Part shown: positions 36,686 through 45,372 of the stretch, piece after piece
Numbering within the stretch: position 1 is the first letter of the stretch
How the letters are laid out: each line of letters starts with the position of its first letter
DNA from: Arthrobacter globiformis
GTDB taxonomy: Bacteria; Actinomycetota; Actinomycetes; Actinomycetales; Micrococcaceae
NCBI RefSeq assembly: GCF_030815865.1
Contig: NZ_JAUSXI010000001.1
Location: 1,488,001 to 1,552,000 of the forward strand
Direction of reading: 5' to 3'
DNA: 64,000 nucleotides
Position numbers and translations under genes: made by a program
Notes under the pieces: model-generated
Told to the model about the DNA's origin: nothing
What the model saw: the letters and a program-made list of their open reading frames with translations, nothing else
Database searches by the model: none

Positions 36686-38152
36686 ATGCTCACAAATTCA
36701 GCGCTGACAGAACTCCCGGTCAACCTGGGCAGGCCGTCCTATGACCGCTCCGCCCTGACGGCGGGAATCGTTCACTTCGGCGTCGGCGGCTTCCACCGGG
36801 CTCACCAGGCTACGTATCTGGACCAGCTGATGAATGACGGCCTCGCCCACGACTGGGCCATCTGCGGAGTGGGCGTCCTGCCCGGCGATGCCCGCATGAA
36901 GCAGGTCATGGACAAGCAGGAGTGCCTGTACACGCTGGTGGTGAAGAACCCCGACGGCACCCGCGAAGGACGGGTCATCGGCTCGGTCATCGAGTACCTT
37001 TTCGCCCCCGACGACCCGGAGGCCGTCATCGAAAAAATGGCGTCCGACGCCGTCCGGATCGTTTCGCTGACCGTCACGGAGGGCGGGTACAACTTCCACC
37101 ACGTCACCGGCGACTTCGACGCCGAAAACCCCGACGTGATCCACGATCTCCAGCCGGGAGCCGCGCCGCGGACGACCTTCGGACTGGTCACCGAAGCCCT
37201 GCGCCGCCGTCGGGAACGCGGCCTGGAACCTTTCACCGTGATGTCCTGCGACAACATCCAGGGCAACGGTGAGGTGGCCCGGAAGATGTTCACGGCCTTT
37301 GCTTCGCTTGTGGACCCCACCCTTGGCGCCTGGGTCGGCGAGAATGTGCCCTTTCCCAATAGCATGGTGGACCGGATCACCCCCGTCACCACCGACGACG
37401 ACCGCAAGGCCATCGCGGAGGAATTCGGCGTGGATGACGGATGGCCGGTGGTCTGCGAGCCCTTTGAACAATGGGTACTGGAAGACCACTTCAGCCTGGG
37501 CCGCCCGCCCTTCGAAAAGGCCGGCGTGCAGCTCGTGGATGACGTGGAACCCTACGAGCTGATGAAGCTGAGGCTGCTCAATGCCAGCCATCAGGGCATG
37601 TGCTACTTAGGCCACCTCGCCGGCTACCGTTACGCCCATGAGGTGGCGCAGGATCCGCTGTTCGCCCGGTTCCTGCTGGACTACATGGACAAGGAAGCGA
37701 CCCCCACCCTGCAGCCCGTACCCGGCATTGACCTCGACACCTACAAGCGCACGCTCATCGAACGCTTTTCGAACGAATACGTGCGCGACACCCTGGCCCG
37801 CCTCTGCGCGGAGAGCTCGGACCGGATCCCGAAATGGCTCCTGCCCGTGGTCCGCATCAACCTCGAGAACGGCGGAGAGGTCAGGCGGTCCGCGGCCATC
37901 GTGGCGAGCTGGGCCCGGTATGCCGAGGGCACGGACGAGCAGGGCACGCCCATTGAAGTCGTGGACCGGCTCAAAGACACCCTCATGGCCGCCGCCGCCC
38001 GCCAGCGGCAAGACCCGCTGTCCTTCATCTCAAACCGGGAGGTCTTCGGGGACCTGAGCGACAATGAAAGCTTTGTCGCTGCGTACTCCGAAGCCCTGGC
38101 CAGCCTGCACCAGCGCGGGGCCAGGGAAACGCTGAGGAACCTGGAGGCCTGA
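36686..38152 (+). CDS. Mannitol-dehydrogenase-family polyol dehydrogenase
   Basis: A 488-residue long-chain polyol dehydrogenase. IVHFGVGGFHRAHQATYLDQL is the NAD site, DNIQGNG and FPNSMVDRITP are family motifs, and the catalytic region is ELMKLRLLNASHQGMCYLG with Lys, Asn and His in place. It oxidises mannitol to fructose or D-arabinitol to xylulose; the xylulokinase upstream makes the second reaction attractive. ATG 36686 follows AAAGGAA. Last gene of the ABC operon, closed by a terminator at 38193. Confidence 0.9.
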   Translation: MLTNSALTELPVNLGRPSYDRSALTAGIVHFGVGGFHRAHQATYLDQLMNDGLAHDWAICGVGVLPGDARMKQVMDKQECLYTLVVKNPDGTREGRVIGSVIEYLFAPDDPEAVIEKMASDAVRIVSLTVTEGGYNFHHVTGDFDAENPDVIHDLQPGAAPRTTFGLVTEALRRRRERGLEPFTVMSCDNIQGNGEVARKMFTAFASLVDPTLGAWVGENVPFPNSMVDRITPVTTDDDRKAIAEEFGVDDGWPVVCEPFEQWVLEDHFSLGRPPFEKAGVQLVDDVEPYELMKLRLLNASHQGMCYLGHLAGYRYAHEVAQDPLFARFLLDYMDKEATPTLQPVPGIDLDTYKRTLIERFSNEYVRDTLARLCAESSDRIPKWLLPVVRINLENGGEVRRSAAIVASWARYAEGTDEQGTPIEVVDRLKDTLMAAAARQRQDPLSFISNREVFGDLSDNESFVAAYSEALASLHQRGARETLRNLEA

Positions 38153-38192
38153 GCCGCCCAAGTCCCTCTGTTAGACCCTGCAGCAGGCGGAC

Positions 38193-38230
38193 GACCCCGT
38201 CCGGAAAGTTCCGGGCGGGGTCTTTCGCTT
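38193..38230 (+). terminator. Terminator of polyol operon
   Basis: GACCCCGTCCGG (38193-38204) pairs with CCGGGCGGGGTC (38211-38222) across a 6-base loop and is followed by TTTCGCTT. It is 40 bases past the dehydrogenase stop. Confidence 0.75.
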
Positions 38231-38282
38231 CCTCCACAGCAAGCGAAGATCCGCAGCCGCCTTACTGTCCCTAGCTTGGGCG

Positions 38283-38681
38283 TTACGGCGCTTTGTCTGG
38301 CGACAGGGCATGCAGCCCTGCTTCTGTCGTCGCGGTGACCAGTTCCAGGTCATACGCAACCAGTACGTCCGACTGCAACCGGATAGCGGTGGCCAAATGA
38401 ACGGCGTCGGCGCTGCGCAGCTTTCCCGGCATCGCGGCGGCGTACATCAGGTCCGAACGCGCAAGATCCACCAGGTTGATTCCGCCCAACACTGTGGTTA
38501 TGAGTTCGGCCGGCAGCCCGCGGCGTTTTCCGGCGCAATGGAGCTCCGTGTACAGGAGCATCGAGGCCACCAGATGGTGCCCTCGGTGCACAGCAGCTGA
38601 CAGATACTCGGCCACAGCGGTTGACTCAGCTTCCTCGACGACGAGTTTGAGGGCAGCTGAGGTGTCTACGTAAATGATCAA
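38283..38681 (-). CDS. VapC-type PIN-domain toxin
   Basis: A 132-residue PIN ribonuclease. The acidic set is complete: D6 (IYVDTSA), E46 (LLYTELH), D92 (LRSADAVHLATA) and D111 (AYDLEL). Such toxins cut tRNA or rRNA when released from the antitoxin. The start is TTG 38681, which overlaps the antitoxin stop (TTGA), so translation is coupled. Length is typical. Confidence 0.9.
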   Translation of the reverse strand: MIIYVDTSAALKLVVEEAESTAVAEYLSAAVHRGHHLVASMLLYTELHCAGKRRGLPAELITTVLGGINLVDLARSDLMYAAAMPGKLRSADAVHLATAIRLQSDVLVAYDLELVTATTEAGLHALSPDKAP

Positions 38682-38941
38682 CGGTCGCCGCGTAGGTCGG
38701 ACAGCATTTCGGCGGTGCCTGCGCCGGATGTAACGCGGCGTAGGACCTGGAAATCGACGGGACCTGACGCTGGACGGACACTGCCGGATAGCAACAACCG
38801 TTCGAAGGGAGAAGCTGAGGGGGGAATGAGGGTAGCTGCGACCTCGCCGTTGTTGGTGACGTCGATCGTTTCGCCATTCTTCACGCGCTCCAGAATCTTA
38901 CTGCTCTGATTCCGGAGCTCGCGGTGCGGGATAGTTGTCAT
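38678..38941 (-). CDS. Phd/YefM-type antitoxin
   Basis: An 87-residue antitoxin. The N-terminal IPHRELRNQSSKILERVKNG and VTNNGEVAATLIPP match Phd/YefM dimerisation and DNA-binding; the C-terminal half should wrap the toxin. ATG 38941 has GGAGG eight bases before. It precedes the VapC gene and overlaps it. The pair probably represses its own promoter. It marks the left edge of the accessory region. Confidence 0.9.
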   Translation of the reverse strand: MTTIPHRELRNQSSKILERVKNGETIDVTNNGEVAATLIPPSASPFERLLLSGSVRPASGPVDFQVLRRVTSGAGTAEMLSDLRGDR

Positions 38942-39510
38942 GACTGCCTCCGTAGCAATCGTAGCAAGCCTGATGGCGGTTTGGCGGTTGCCGGCTCGAA
39001 GCGTGCAGGCGATGACCAGGATTTCGTTGAACAGATCTAGGAAGACTGGCCGGAGTGAATCGCGGTGAGCTGTGGATGGTCTCGGGCGGAACGTACGCGC
39101 AGGGCCACCCACTCCGTTGGCCTTCTCATCCTGCAGCAGGCAATGATCAGCATGGGACAGCCAGCTGATGCACTCACCAACGAGGAATCCCTTCCCCTGT
39201 TCGGCTCGATACCGCACCATTCTCGGCCTCGCTCAACAAGCGAGCGCCGCGGAGTTCGACGTCGATGAAGCCCTCGCATCTCTTCTATCGGCGGTGAGAA
39301 GCGCGTAGCTGCACCGCACAGGAGCTGATGGCCTGGATGGTGTATCGGAAGCATGATCCAGGCCGTCTGGCGCACGATCACCCTGCAGCCGAAGGTCCGG
39401 CTGGCTCGCGCTGTCCTCGTGCCCGGAAGCGGGCTGGGGTCGCGACGACGGTGCCCGGATACCTGGCCCGATGAAAGTGCCCGTGGGGCGCCTCATCTGC
39501 GACGCGGTGG
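38942..39510. other. 569-base gap, degraded sequence
   Basis: Promoter of the antitoxin, then no gene I can support. On the plus strand 39225-39309 reads LGLAQQASAAEFDVDEALAS and ends in a TAG, like the tail of a lost protein. The rest shows no consistent frame. Confidence 0.35.
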
Positions 39511-39556
39511 GTGTCTCATATCCCTAGGGATACGAGGCACTTCGGTTACGAGACAC
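39511..39556. other. Resolvase-site-like palindrome and half-site
   Basis: 39511-39540 is a 30-bp near-perfect palindrome centred on CCCTAGGG with ends GTGTCTCATAT and ATACGAGGCAC. Four bases later comes GTTACGAGACAC (39545-39556), repeated exactly at 44957-44968 just before a resolvase remnant. The spacing and symmetry resemble the res site of a serine resolvase. Confidence 0.5.
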
Positions 39557-39639
39557 GAGCGCTCGGCGTTGATTGGCCGTGACGCACTCGGAGTGCTTGA
39601 TCCTTCACGGCCTGAAGAGGAACGGCGGATCGGGGGTCA

Positions 39640-39735
39640 TCACAACAGGATGTCCGCGATCACTTTAATCGGTGCTTGGAACTCTAGTCGTTTGCGCGGT
39701 CTGTTATTCAGTTCCGCGGCGACGGTGCCGAGCAG
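39640..39735 (-). pseudogene. IS30-family transposase C-terminal remnant
   Basis: Minus-strand reading LGTVAAELNNRPRKRLEF then QAPIKVIADILL, with a TGA at 39642-39640, matches the end of IS30 transposases (typical ELNxRPRKxLxFxTP). Only about 30 codons remain; the DDE part is gone. Confidence 0.7.
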
Positions 39736-39823
39736 GCCGTTTGTCAGCGGCCATGAAAAACTGCCCGTAGACGGCCACGGAAATGCCCAGCGGGCACACT
39801 AACTGGCCGCTAGTGGGCAGAAA

Positions 39824-39997
39824 CTAATGGCCATTGACAGCCGTTCGTGTTTTCGTTGATGCCGCATTCCCAGGGTGACCTCGGGTCGCAAAGAAGATCT
39901 CAACGTCTGGGCAATGCGCATCGAGGATCTTGTCGATCTCAATTGCGTCAGACACCCGACCATTTTGAAACCTCGCGCCACCGGTTCCCAACCACAC
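39824..39997 (-). pseudogene. Truncated frame after deaminase toxin, possible immunity remnant
   Basis: Minus-strand frame starting at GTG 39997 reads VWLGTGGARFQNGRVSDAIE, then IDKILDAHCPDVEIFFATRG, and ends at a TAG (39826-39824) inside sequence that resembles an IS end (GGCCGCTAGTGGGCAG). The acidic, protein-like start begins 23 bases after the toxin stop, where an immunity gene is expected. It is cut short after about 57 codons. Identity is unproven. Confidence 0.4.
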
Positions 39998-40019
39998 ACG
40001 CGCCGGGGGGTGAAGTGAC

Positions 40020-42170
40020 TCACAGGCTCGGATTCACCCCCTCTTCCGGGCCGTTATCCGGTCTCCGGCTGTGAGCGACAACCCTCCCGTCGACCGCTCG
40101 GAAGGTTCCCCACTGCCACCAGTAGTCGACGGTTCGTCCACCTTCAGAGGCTCGAATCATGGCCTTCTGGCAGGGATCACACGGGTCATACTGTCCCGAG
40201 ATCCATAGTGTGTCGCCGGCGTTGAGCGGCGCCTCCGCTATCGCCTTGATCTCGGTGTGCGTCGACTCTTGTGCCTTGGGATATCCAAGCTTTTTCTGTT
40301 CAGAGGTCATCTCGCCGCTTCGGAACGGCTTGGGGTGCCAGGTCACCTTTCCCTGGCTGTCCGTCACCTTTACCGTCGCCTCGTGGGGGATGGGCCGCTC
40401 GTCACCCTTCTTGCCGACGTAGGCGGCCAACTTCGTGTTTTCGGGAAGACGGTTCTCCCAGACCTGCTTTGCGATCTGATCACCATTCGCCATCGCCCTT
40501 CGGAGCCTGCTCAGCCCTTTACGCGTGGTGCTCCATCCCTCGTAACGGATGGCGAGCGCCTCGGCCGCCATCTTGTCCTTCTTTTTGACCAGGGATTTCA
40601 ACTTCCTGACTGACGTCACCGCGTACGAATCTGGCTGCTTCGGTCCCGGCACCGCGACGACCGGCAGGCTCCCCAGTGCTGGCGGCCCATGACTCGGAGG
40701 GGCAAGGTGAGACGTTGTTTGCGGCGCTGTTTCCGCAGGTTTGCCCGGAACAGGCTCCCGCGCCATCGGCGTGACGAGATCTGACGACCCCGGGACAGGC
40801 GGGGGCGCGCTCCGGGGTCCGTCGACGTGCACAGCCGAATGGTTGGCTTCCCATAACTTCCTGAAGGGTTCGCCGTAGCGGCCATCGATCGTCAGCGCAG
40901 CGGTGGAAACGATCTCGGCGAGCAGTTCCGCCTTCCGCTGGCTACGCTCAGCGGGCGAGGTGCTGGCCGGGTCTTGGTCGACGGCCTGGTAGGCGGCGAC
41001 CAGGATGACTCCTTGGCCAGCACCAAGGACGATGCCCAGCTTTTCGCAGACATCCTTCACGGCGCTGTTGGTCGCATTCATGCTGCCAGCCATCTCTGCT
41101 GCGTTGGCGACCACACCCACCACCTTTGCCCAGACGTCGGGCCGCCCGGCGATCTCGCTCCAAGCAAGCGGAGGTGGCCCCCGGCGCAGCGTCCTCAACG
41201 CGACAGCGAGGTCATCGACACCCTTCGCTGTCTGCACAGTCGCCATGCCGACCTGGACCGAGACGCTCGCTCCCGTTAAGGCACCGGCTGTCGTCAGCGC
41301 GCCGATCACCTTTCCGCCGATGTCGCCTACTGCGAACGAACTCTGGCCGAGGACTGCCTCCTCGCCGACATCCACCCCCATTGCATCTGCCGCAGCGCCA
41401 CCCATTTCGTCCCAGCCCTTGGCAACCTCCCCGGCCAGACCGCCGCCGGAGACGTCAACCCCCAATGCCCAGGCACCGAGGTCGACAAGTCCTGCAGCGG
41501 ACGTGCTAAGCCCCTTCACCATCCCCATCGCACCCAGAGCCTCCCGCTTGCTGACGAAGGACAGAGCACTCTCCGGACGTTCGGATGTGCGGCCGCTAGT
41601 GGCTTGCCTCCGGCTAAGGGCCACGAGCCGCTTGAACTCGGACAGTCGTGCACCGCCCAACTCGTCGTGGTAAAGGTCGAAGACATTCATCATCTGCTCG
41701 ACCCCCGCAGTCCGGACTCCGCTGACGGAGACGATCCGCGTCTTTAGGAGCAAGAGGAACTTGTCCAAGTAGTCAGTGCCGTCATAACCGGTACGTGAGC
41801 GATGGCTCTCGTCCCGCGCAGCCCACTTCTCCACCCGACGGAGTGCCTTGGTCTCGTCCTCGTCGCTGACCCACTTGCCGGTGAGTGCATCGCGAGCCTC
41901 GTCGACGTCCTCCTGCATCATGGCGAGAACATGCCTGTTCAGATCAGGCCGAGTCGGAGCCGCGGGCGGGGAGGCAACGGGCCCCCGCTGGATGGCTCTC
42001 ACGACCGCTCGGTTGCCTGCCCTCTGCTGCGCCGCCCGAAACCACTCAGCGGCCGCTACCCCCGAGATACCCGGAATCGGCAGCACCAACGGTGGGGGCT
42101 GACGTTTAGACACAGTTGGTACGCCCTGCACACGTGCAGCGCCTGGCGCGCTGGCAACGCGCCGATTCAT
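40020..42170 (-). CDS. Predicted polymorphic toxin with C-terminal nucleic-acid deaminase domain
   Basis: A 716-residue protein counted from ATG 42170 (ATG 42206 is an equal alternative; both sites are weak). Residues 40-62 hold WFRAAQQRAGNRAVVRAIQR: the QRxAGNRAV motif occurs at the N-terminus of DUF4157/contractile-injection-linked effectors, from memory. The middle has helical segments and a Gly/Ala-rich hydrophobic stretch (about 235-330), then a Pro-rich linker (about 440-505). The end has THTEIKAIAEA with H638 and E640 and PCDPC with C664 and C667, the zinc and catalytic residues of the cytidine-deaminase fold seen in toxin deaminases. Expected action is base deamination in a target cell. 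No secretion genes are in the window and no intact immunity gene follows. Confidence 0.75.
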   Translation of the reverse strand: MNRRVASAPGAARVQGVPTVSKRQPPPLVLPIPGISGVAAAEWFRAAQQRAGNRAVVRAIQRGPVASPPAAPTRPDLNRHVLAMMQEDVDEARDALTGKWVSDEDETKALRRVEKWAARDESHRSRTGYDGTDYLDKFLLLLKTRIVSVSGVRTAGVEQMMNVFDLYHDELGGARLSEFKRLVALSRRQATSGRTSERPESALSFVSKREALGAMGMVKGLSTSAAGLVDLGAWALGVDVSGGGLAGEVAKGWDEMGGAAADAMGVDVGEEAVLGQSSFAVGDIGGKVIGALTTAGALTGASVSVQVGMATVQTAKGVDDLAVALRTLRRGPPPLAWSEIAGRPDVWAKVVGVVANAAEMAGSMNATNSAVKDVCEKLGIVLGAGQGVILVAAYQAVDQDPASTSPAERSQRKAELLAEIVSTAALTIDGRYGEPFRKLWEANHSAVHVDGPRSAPPPVPGSSDLVTPMAREPVPGKPAETAPQTTSHLAPPSHGPPALGSLPVVAVPGPKQPDSYAVTSVRKLKSLVKKKDKMAAEALAIRYEGWSTTRKGLSRLRRAMANGDQIAKQVWENRLPENTKLAAYVGKKGDERPIPHEATVKVTDSQGKVTWHPKPFRSGEMTSEQKKLGYPKAQESTHTEIKAIAEAPLNAGDTLWISGQYDPCDPCQKAMIRASEGGRTVDYWWQWGTFRAVDGRVVAHSRRPDNGPEEGVNPSL

Positions 42171-43013
42171 GTCCCGCTCAAAGGCCGAACCCACGACTAA
42201 CAGCATAGGACTCGCCCAAGCCGTCGCAGGCATCAAGAGAGGCAGACAAAGGGGCAGACACCATGGTCGGGCAGGAGTGCCGACGGCGGACGGTGCGTGC
42301 TTAGGGTTCCTTGGAATTTCGCGGCTCGAGGGCCGCGCTTCCGACGTCGACGATTAGCCATATATCTCTGTGGGGCCACCCGTGGGTTTCTTCCGTGTGG
42401 CAAACGATCGCCTATGCCCGGTCCGGGCTAAGGGCGTGGTGGATTTCTTCGAGTTTGCTTACCCTCAGGCTTTTCGAGCTGGTATGGGGCTCCTCCCCGG
42501 CGGTTTTTTTCATTGCGGGTTTCTCGATTCCGGCACGACGAAGAACTTCCCGGTCATGGATGACATGGTGGGCCGTCTCATAACTCTTGGGTTTCAACAC
42601 AAAGAGGATTCGGGACACGCTCGGCGGGTGAGACGTCGCTTTTCCTACATGCTTTTACAGCACAGAGCTTCTCTCCACCAAGCCGGGCTATCCGGTACTT
42701 CAACGGGGCATCGTCAGGCGTCACGGGACCCGTGCGTCGTTGGCAAATCGGACACCATCGCATCCACCAGAAACTGCGCCACGAAAGGCGAGCAGCGGGC
42801 CTGATTTGGCCCTTCAGCGTTGCTCGGTTGAAGGGCCGCAGAACTGCCGGCCTGGGCCCAAGGAGGATTTCGGTGGGCTGCTCCTGGCCGAGGTAGCTCC
42901 TGCCTATAGCGATGGCACAGCACTTGATCCTACGCAAGAGACTGTTTGGCTTTCGCATCTAGTCCGAACTGCAACCTTCAGATCCTTGACCACTTGAAGG
43001 TGTTTTCCCTGTG
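42171..43013. other. 843-base gap, no supported gene
   Basis: Contains the toxin promoter region. Beyond that all frames are short or of unnatural composition. A minus-strand frame at 42412-42618 and another at 42578-42958 were inspected and match nothing I know. Mean GC falls in 42340-42640 relative to the flanks, so decayed foreign DNA is likely. Confidence 0.4.
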
Positions 43014-43081
43014 TGTCAGGCTGTTGTGTGACAGGGTCACTGTCGCTTCGGCCTGGCACTTAGGCCGGGGAAAGGTCCGTC

Positions 43082-43528
43082 ATGGATTTTCTTGTCCCTT
43101 CCCGACGCTCGAAGCGGAGCCACTTCACTCTCGCGCAGAAGCACGAGATTCTTGATGAGTACGACAAGTGCCTCGAGCGTGGGTCCCGGATCGCCTTCTG
43201 TAGAGCGGTGGGCATCGCCGAAGGCACCTTGCGGCTTTGGGTTCAGCAGCGCGAAGCCGGGGAGTTGAGATCCAGTATCAAGCAAGGGAACGAGGACCAG
43301 CGATTGCGGGAAAGCGATAAGAGGCTGCTCGAGCAGGTCCTGAAGGAGAACGAGGTCCTCAAGGCCAAGCTGGCCCGGTCCGAGGCCGCGGTGGACATTC
43401 TGGGAAAAGCTTCCGCGCTCTTGGACGCCATGGCCAAGAGCGCGGCGGCAACGGATCCCGAACTGAAGGAACCGGAGCCGCAGCGCCCGGACTGGTTGGT
43501 GCCAAAGTCTGGAAAGACATCGCCCTGA
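43082..43528 (+). CDS. IS3-family OrfA
   Basis: A 148-residue protein: N-terminal helix-turn-helix (FTLAQKHEILDEYDKCLERG, ALCRAVGIAEGTLRLW-like pattern) followed by a leucine-zipper-like helix (LLEQVLKENEVLKAKLARSE). It binds the element ends and supplies the front of the fused transposase. ATG 43082 follows GGGGAAAGG. OrfB lies in the -1 frame. Confidence 0.85.
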   Translation: MDFLVPSRRSKRSHFTLAQKHEILDEYDKCLERGSRIAFCRAVGIAEGTLRLWVQQREAGELRSSIKQGNEDQRLRESDKRLLEQVLKENEVLKAKLARSEAAVDILGKASALLDAMAKSAAATDPELKEPEPQRPDWLVPKSGKTSP

Positions 43529-43545
43529 CCTTCGCGGGGAAACTG

Positions 43546-44535
43546 GTGACTGCCGGCTGGTCAGCGGTCACAGCCTGTGCCCTGGTGGGCCTGCACCGCA
43601 CCACCTGGTACCGGCACCTGAAACCTGCCGCGCCGGCCGGAATCGCTGTGCCGCAGGCCGACCGGGCCTACCCGAACCGCATCACCACGGCCGAAGCCGA
43701 GGAGTTCATGGAGTTGCTCAACTCCGAGGACTACGGGAACCTCTCGGTCACCCAGGCCTACTACCGGATGCTCGACGCGGGTCGTTGCTCGTTTTCGATC
43801 GCGGCAGCCCACAGGATCGTGACCGCGCACGGCCAGAACGGGGACCGCCGGGCACAACGCGGTGGCACCGGTTCCAAACGGGCCAAACCCGTCCTGGAAG
43901 CCACGGCCCCGAACCAGCTCTGGAGCTGGGACATCACGATGCTGCATGGCCCGGGCAAACACATCTATCGGCTGTACACAATCATGGACGTGTTCTCGCG
44001 CAAGGTCGTCGGGCACCGCGTCGAATACACCGAAACCGCCGCCCTTGCCTCAGCTCTGATCCAGGACGCCGTGGCCGGAAACAGCCAGAGTCCCGCCGTG
44101 CTCCACGCCGATAACGGTGCGCCCATGCGGGCAGGCACCACCTTGGACCTCGCACGTGCCTTGGGCATCAGCCTGTCCTACTCCCGGCCCCGGGTCTCTG
44201 ATGACAACCCATATTCGGAATCCCTGTTCAAGACCGTCAAGTACGATCTGGACTTCCCCGGACGCTTCCAGGACCTGCACCACGCCCGCGGCTACATGGC
44301 GGCATTCTTCACGAACTACAACGCCAATCACCGGCACAGCGGACTGAACTACTACACGCCCGACACCGTCCATCACGGACTGATCGAGCAGGCGCGCAGG
44401 CAGCGACAACAAACCCTCGATGCCTGCTACGCCCGCAACCCGCACAGATACCGCCGCAAGCCCACTGCACCGGGAATCCCTCCCGTCGCAGGAATCAACC
44501 ACAAAGAAACCACCCGGCTGTCACAAACAGCTTGA
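43546..44535 (+). CDS. IS3-family OrfB transposase
   Basis: A 329-residue integrase-core protein: an N-terminal HTH_21-like part, then the DDE residues in WSWDITML, LHADNGAPM and DNPYSESLFKTVKY. Length is normal for IS3. The frame is open upstream of 43546 into OrfA (AKVWKDIALTFAGKLVTAGW) and is -1 relative to it, so the active protein is expected to be an OrfAB frameshift fusion; the slip site is not evident. Confidence 0.88.
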   Translation: MTAGWSAVTACALVGLHRTTWYRHLKPAAPAGIAVPQADRAYPNRITTAEAEEFMELLNSEDYGNLSVTQAYYRMLDAGRCSFSIAAAHRIVTAHGQNGDRRAQRGGTGSKRAKPVLEATAPNQLWSWDITMLHGPGKHIYRLYTIMDVFSRKVVGHRVEYTETAALASALIQDAVAGNSQSPAVLHADNGAPMRAGTTLDLARALGISLSYSRPRVSDDNPYSESLFKTVKYDLDFPGRFQDLHHARGYMAAFFTNYNANHRHSGLNYYTPDTVHHGLIEQARRQRQQTLDACYARNPHRYRRKPTAPGIPPVAGINHKETTRLSQTA

Positions 44536-44705
44536 TATATACCGTTTTGGCCACCATTTAGGTACAGCCCGCTTATGACGATAAGAGTAGTTCCATCGCG
44601 CTGGCTCAGGACCGCATTGGGCATCTTTGCCACTACCTCGCATATTGGTTGATCTGCAGCACCAGGATCGAGTCATGACCCAACAGCCCGGAGGCTTGGT
44701 AGGAG

Positions 44706-44957
44706 TTGGGCGTAATCGCTCTCAGTCAAAGAAAGCTGGATGAAGCCGAAGCTGCATTTGCAGCCGCACGCACACTGAACCCAAATCACGTCAATTCGGT
44801 GTATCGGTTAGGAGAAGTGGCTCAAGCCCGCGGTCGGATGGGCCAAGTTCGTAGTCTGTTTTTGTGTGCCATTGCCTCGACCGAATTTCGATTGCAACCA
44901 GCGATTCTCGTAACTATGTTCATAACCCTCTGGCTTAATCGGCGTGGTCATCGTTAG
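44706..44957 (+). CDS. TPR-like fragment
   Basis: An open frame of 83 residues from TTG 44706 behind TAGGAG. The first 45 residues read as a TPR hairpin (GVIALSQRKLDEAEAAFAAA, RTLNPNHVNSVYRLGEVAQA), the rest loses that character. It stops where a resolvase-site half begins. Probably the cut end of a larger TPR protein. Confidence 0.4.
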   Translation: MGVIALSQRKLDEAEAAFAAARTLNPNHVNSVYRLGEVAQARGRMGQVRSLFLCAIASTEFRLQPAILVTMFITLWLNRRGHR

Positions 44958-44968
44958 TTACGAGACAC
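44957..44968. other. GTTACGAGACAC, resolvase-site half
   Basis: Exact repeat of 39545-39556, placed 14 bases before the start of the resolvase remnant, where res half-sites normally lie. Confidence 0.45.
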
Positions 44969-44981
44969 ATGAGGGATGACC

Positions 44982-45203
44982 ATGACTGAGCTAATGAGCT
45001 ATGTACGCGTTTTGACGCGGCAGCGGTCAACTGGCCGGCAGCACGCGGACCTTCTGGCCGCGGGCGTTCGACGCGGTGGCCTCTATGTGGCTGCAAGCGA
45101 TGCCTGAGCCGGCAAACTCGGCGAGCAACTAGCGATCCGCTGGGGTTTTCAGCCCGTCGGAGTCCGCCGGACAACCGTCCGAAGAATTTTTGATTCACCC
45201 TGA
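44982..45203 (+). pseudogene. Dead serine resolvase
   Basis: ATG 44982 with GAGGGA opens MTELMSYVRVLTRQRSTGRQ, the start of a Tn3-type resolvase, but the catalytic Ser of YxRVST is Leu. A TGA at 45105 interrupts the frame after 41 codons. The same frame then continues to 45203 with GVRRTTVRRIF, like a resolvase helix-turn-helix, with most of the catalytic core deleted. Not functional. Confidence 0.7.
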
Positions 45204-45372
45204 GTAGCTACCCGCTTGCTGGTCCCAGAGAAACGCTTAGGCCCTTTCGGGCGCAAGCGGCAGAATGTGATCCAGCGGTCTTACCTTTGGTCTGCTTCGG
45301 CGAAGTCGAACAGAGGGTCAAGAAGGCCCGTTGCGACGCCTTTCGTGACGTCCCAGATTAAGGAACACAAAT

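Larger units (their letters stand above)
43014..44537 (+). mobile_element. IS3-family insertion sequence
   Basis: Two overlapping-frame genes typical of IS3 lie between imperfect terminal repeats: TGTCAGGCTGTTGTGTGACA at 43014 and, on the opposite strand, TATCAAGCTGTTTGTGACAG ending at 44537. The right repeat covers the orfB stop. Both genes look intact, so it may still move. I could not find a target duplication. Confidence 0.8.

Noticed and set aside
39799-40023. GTGA-overlapping frame after the deaminase toxin as immunity gene
   Set aside because: Arg/Ser-rich and without natural pattern; the neighbouring frame reads like protein instead.
42578-42958. Minus-strand frame with CPIC motif
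   Set aside because: No ribosome site, no family match, overlaps other weak frames; probably decayed DNA.
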